A stretch of 64,000 nucleotides of DNA from Knoellia subterranea KCTC 19937 (GTDB lineage Bacteria; Actinomycetota; Actinomycetes; Actinomycetales; Dermatophilaceae). The position numbers and the translations under genes are program-made. The stretch covers positions 181,766 through 245,765 of the forward strand of contig NZ_AVPK01000006.1 in assembly GCF_000768685.1 (NCBI RefSeq), read 5' to 3'. The notes beneath the pieces were generated by a model, which did no database searches, was not told the origin of the DNA, and was given only the letters and a program-made list of their open reading frames with translations. Positions 62,680 through 64,000 of this stretch are shown in pieces; the stretch's first letter is position 1; the number at the start of each line of letters is the position of its first letter.

Positions 62680-63950
62680 TGGCCCAGATGCGCCGTACGC
62701 GGCAGCCCAGTGGCAGGTCGTCGATCTACTTGGGCAAGGACGGCTACTGGCACGGTCGCGTCACCGTCGGCATCCGCGACGACGGGAAGCCGGACCGCCG
62801 CCATGTCATGGGCAAGTCCAAAGCGACAATCACCGCCAAGGTCCGCAAGCTGGAGAAGTCGCGCGATGAGCGCACCGTGCCAGAGGCGGGGGCTCGCTGG
62901 ACCGTCGCGACCTGGCTGACGCACTGGCTCGACAAGATCGTCACCGGCCACGTGAAGGCCACGACCCTGTCCGCGTACAACGTCGCCGTCCACAAGCACC
63001 TCATCCCGGGGATCGGCCCGCACCGGCTCGACCGACTCGAGCCCGAGCACCTGGAGTCGCTCTATCGGCGGATGCTCAGCCAGCCCACCAAATTCGGAAG
63101 CGAGACGAAACCTGCGACGGTCCATCAGGTGCACCGCACCATCCGCACTGCCCTCAACGAGGCGGTCCGTCGCGGCCACATCGCGCGCAACCCCGCTTCC
63201 ATCGCCCGTGCACCCCGAGTCGTCCCGCCCGAGATCGAGCCCTTCACCGTCGACGAGATCCGCCGGCTCTTCCTGGCGGCAGCCCAGTCCCGCAACGGAG
63301 TCCGCTGGGTCTTCGCTCTTGCCCTCGGGCTCCGTCAGGGGGAGGCTCTCGGACTCAAGTGGACGGACATCGACCTCACCAGCGGGGTTCTGATCGCTCG
63401 GCGCTCGTTGCTGCGCCCGAAGTATGCCCATGGCTGTGGAGGCGTGTGCGATCAGAAGTACCCCGGCTATTGCCCCAGACGCATCCGGACCAATCCCGAG
63501 ACCGACACCACCAAGTCCCGCGCTGGCAACCGCCAGGTCGGGCTCCCGCCCCAACTCGTCACCCTCCTGCAGCACCACAAGCGCGTCCAGCAGCAGGAGC
63601 ACGAGCACGCCGGCAACCTGTGGCACGAGGGCGGCTGGGTCTTCACGACCGAGACGGGCGACCCGATCAGCCCCCGCACTGACTGGTCGCATTGGAAGGC
63701 CCTCCTCAAGCAAGCCGGGATCCGTGACGGCCGCCTCCACGATGCACGGCACACTGCAGCGACGCTTCCCCTGATGCTGGGCGTCAGCCAGCCCACGATG
63801 ATGAGCATCATGGCCTGGTCGAACCCCGCCATGGCCCAGCGATAGGCCCACGTCGTCGCACCCATCCGCGACGCCGTGGCCCTGCAGGTCGGCGGGCTGC
63901 TCTGGCCCGAGATCGAAGCCCCGATGGAGCAGCGCTCAGAACCCGAATGA
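62679..63950 (+). pseudogene. tyrosine recombinase (phage-type integrase) with TAG at the catalytic tyrosine
   Basis: An SAM-like core-binding domain (about 70-165: WTVATWLTHWLDKIVTG) and catalytic domain. R219 (LALGLRQGEALGLKW) and H354-R357 (LHDARHTAATL) are present. At codon 389 (63843-63845) NPAMAQR is followed by TAG and then, in frame, AHVVAPIRDAVALQVGGLLW to TGA 63948-63950. Relatives read AQRYAHV, where this Tyr is the DNA-cleaving nucleophile. The truncated product lacks the nucleophile and cannot recombine DNA. A cysteine-containing insert (CGGVCDQKYPGYC, about 253-265) is unusual but not unique. It probably once moved the accessory segment to the left or further right. Confidence 0.88.
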
Positions 63951-63969
63951 GACTAGGAATGAGACTAGG
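63946..63969. repeat. 12-base tandem repeat after the integrase
   Basis: AATGAGACTAGG occurs twice in direct succession, overlapping the integrase stop. Its position next to the integrase end suits an attachment-site arm or Int-binding site, but the second half of an attachment site is not in the window. Confidence 0.5.
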
Positions 63970-64000
63970 AACAAAAACGCCGGTCCGGGCCGTGAGGCTC

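Noticed and set aside
62455..63950. Whole-genome reassignment of TAG to tyrosine
   Set aside because: Host genes here end mainly in TGA, so little can be said, but the CHC2 gene stops at TAG with no sensible continuation. Local mutation or suppression is likelier than a changed code.

Overview
The window is chromosomal DNA from a high-GC actinobacterium. Most genes end in TGA, GTG starts are common, and the GTP-type PEP carboxykinase, a VVGYF-repeat secreted protein and an adjacent pair of acyl-CoA dehydrogenases all fit. A Micrococcales member of the Intrasporangiaceae type (Janibacter/Knoellia-like) is my inference, not something the sequence proves. Two tRNAs (Ser-GCU, Arg-ACG) are present. 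There is no rRNA, CRISPR array or complete insertion sequence.

Layout. 0-7.7 kb: end of an O6-alkylguanine methyltransferase gene, tRNA-Ser, a GPP34 protein, a GT2-GtrA glycosyltransferase coupled to a GT39 mannosyltransferase-like protein, an OmpR-type two-component system, and a small divergent membrane protein interrupted at a G6 tract. 7.7-13.9 kb: a beta-oxidation operon (thiolase, FadB-like, CoA-transferase, acyl-CoA dehydrogenase) with a divergent TetR regulator. 14-20.4 kb: secreted M36-type metalloprotease, an AbiEi/DUF559-like protein, pckG. 20.7-23.3 kb: two flavin/FMN reductases beside fragments of an FMN monooxygenase, an alpha/beta hydrolase and an ABC ATPase, which read as a deletion scar, then a cupin. 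23.4-27.5 kb: tRNA-Arg, TIM-barrel isomerase, 2-hydroxyacid dehydrogenase, DDAH-like protein, small proteins. 27.7-30.3 kb: acyl-CoA dehydrogenase pair. 31-39.7 kb: MOSC protein, two CrcB/FluC genes and an aminotransferase in one operon, mtnA, a class II aldolase, a PIG-L deacetylase, a GH3 hexosaminidase, a universal stress protein. 39.8-47.8 kb: acyl-CoA synthetase, a long acidic membrane-anchored repeat protein, pntA-pntB. 48-57 kb: second AbiEi-like protein, VVGYF-repeat secreted protein, amino-acid permease, PH-domain protein, upp, tadA, DedA protein, cation diffusion facilitator. 57.4-64 kb: accessory-looking segment with a short CHC2 zinc-finger protein, a NarL-type two-component system, and an excisionase/integrase pair each interrupted by TAG.

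Structure that genes do not explain. An 8-mer, GTATGCCG/CGGCATAC, occurs about 50 times by eye on both strands, inside genes and between them, against roughly 2-3 expected from base composition; I saw none after about 57.6 kb. Five long hairpins of one family (B) sit at 3' ends of genes, each with a copy of that 8-mer nearby. A second nested-palindrome family (A) has three copies within 4.5 kb, and a third (C) has two. Two further perfect inverted repeats occur once each.

Most unusual points: the dispersed 8-mer with its hairpin families; the two TAG codons, both exactly where a tyrosine is expected, in excisionase and integrase; the multi-gene deletion scar at 21.8-22.7 kb; and the interrupted small membrane protein whose tail resembles the low-complexity loop of the neighbouring GT39 protein.
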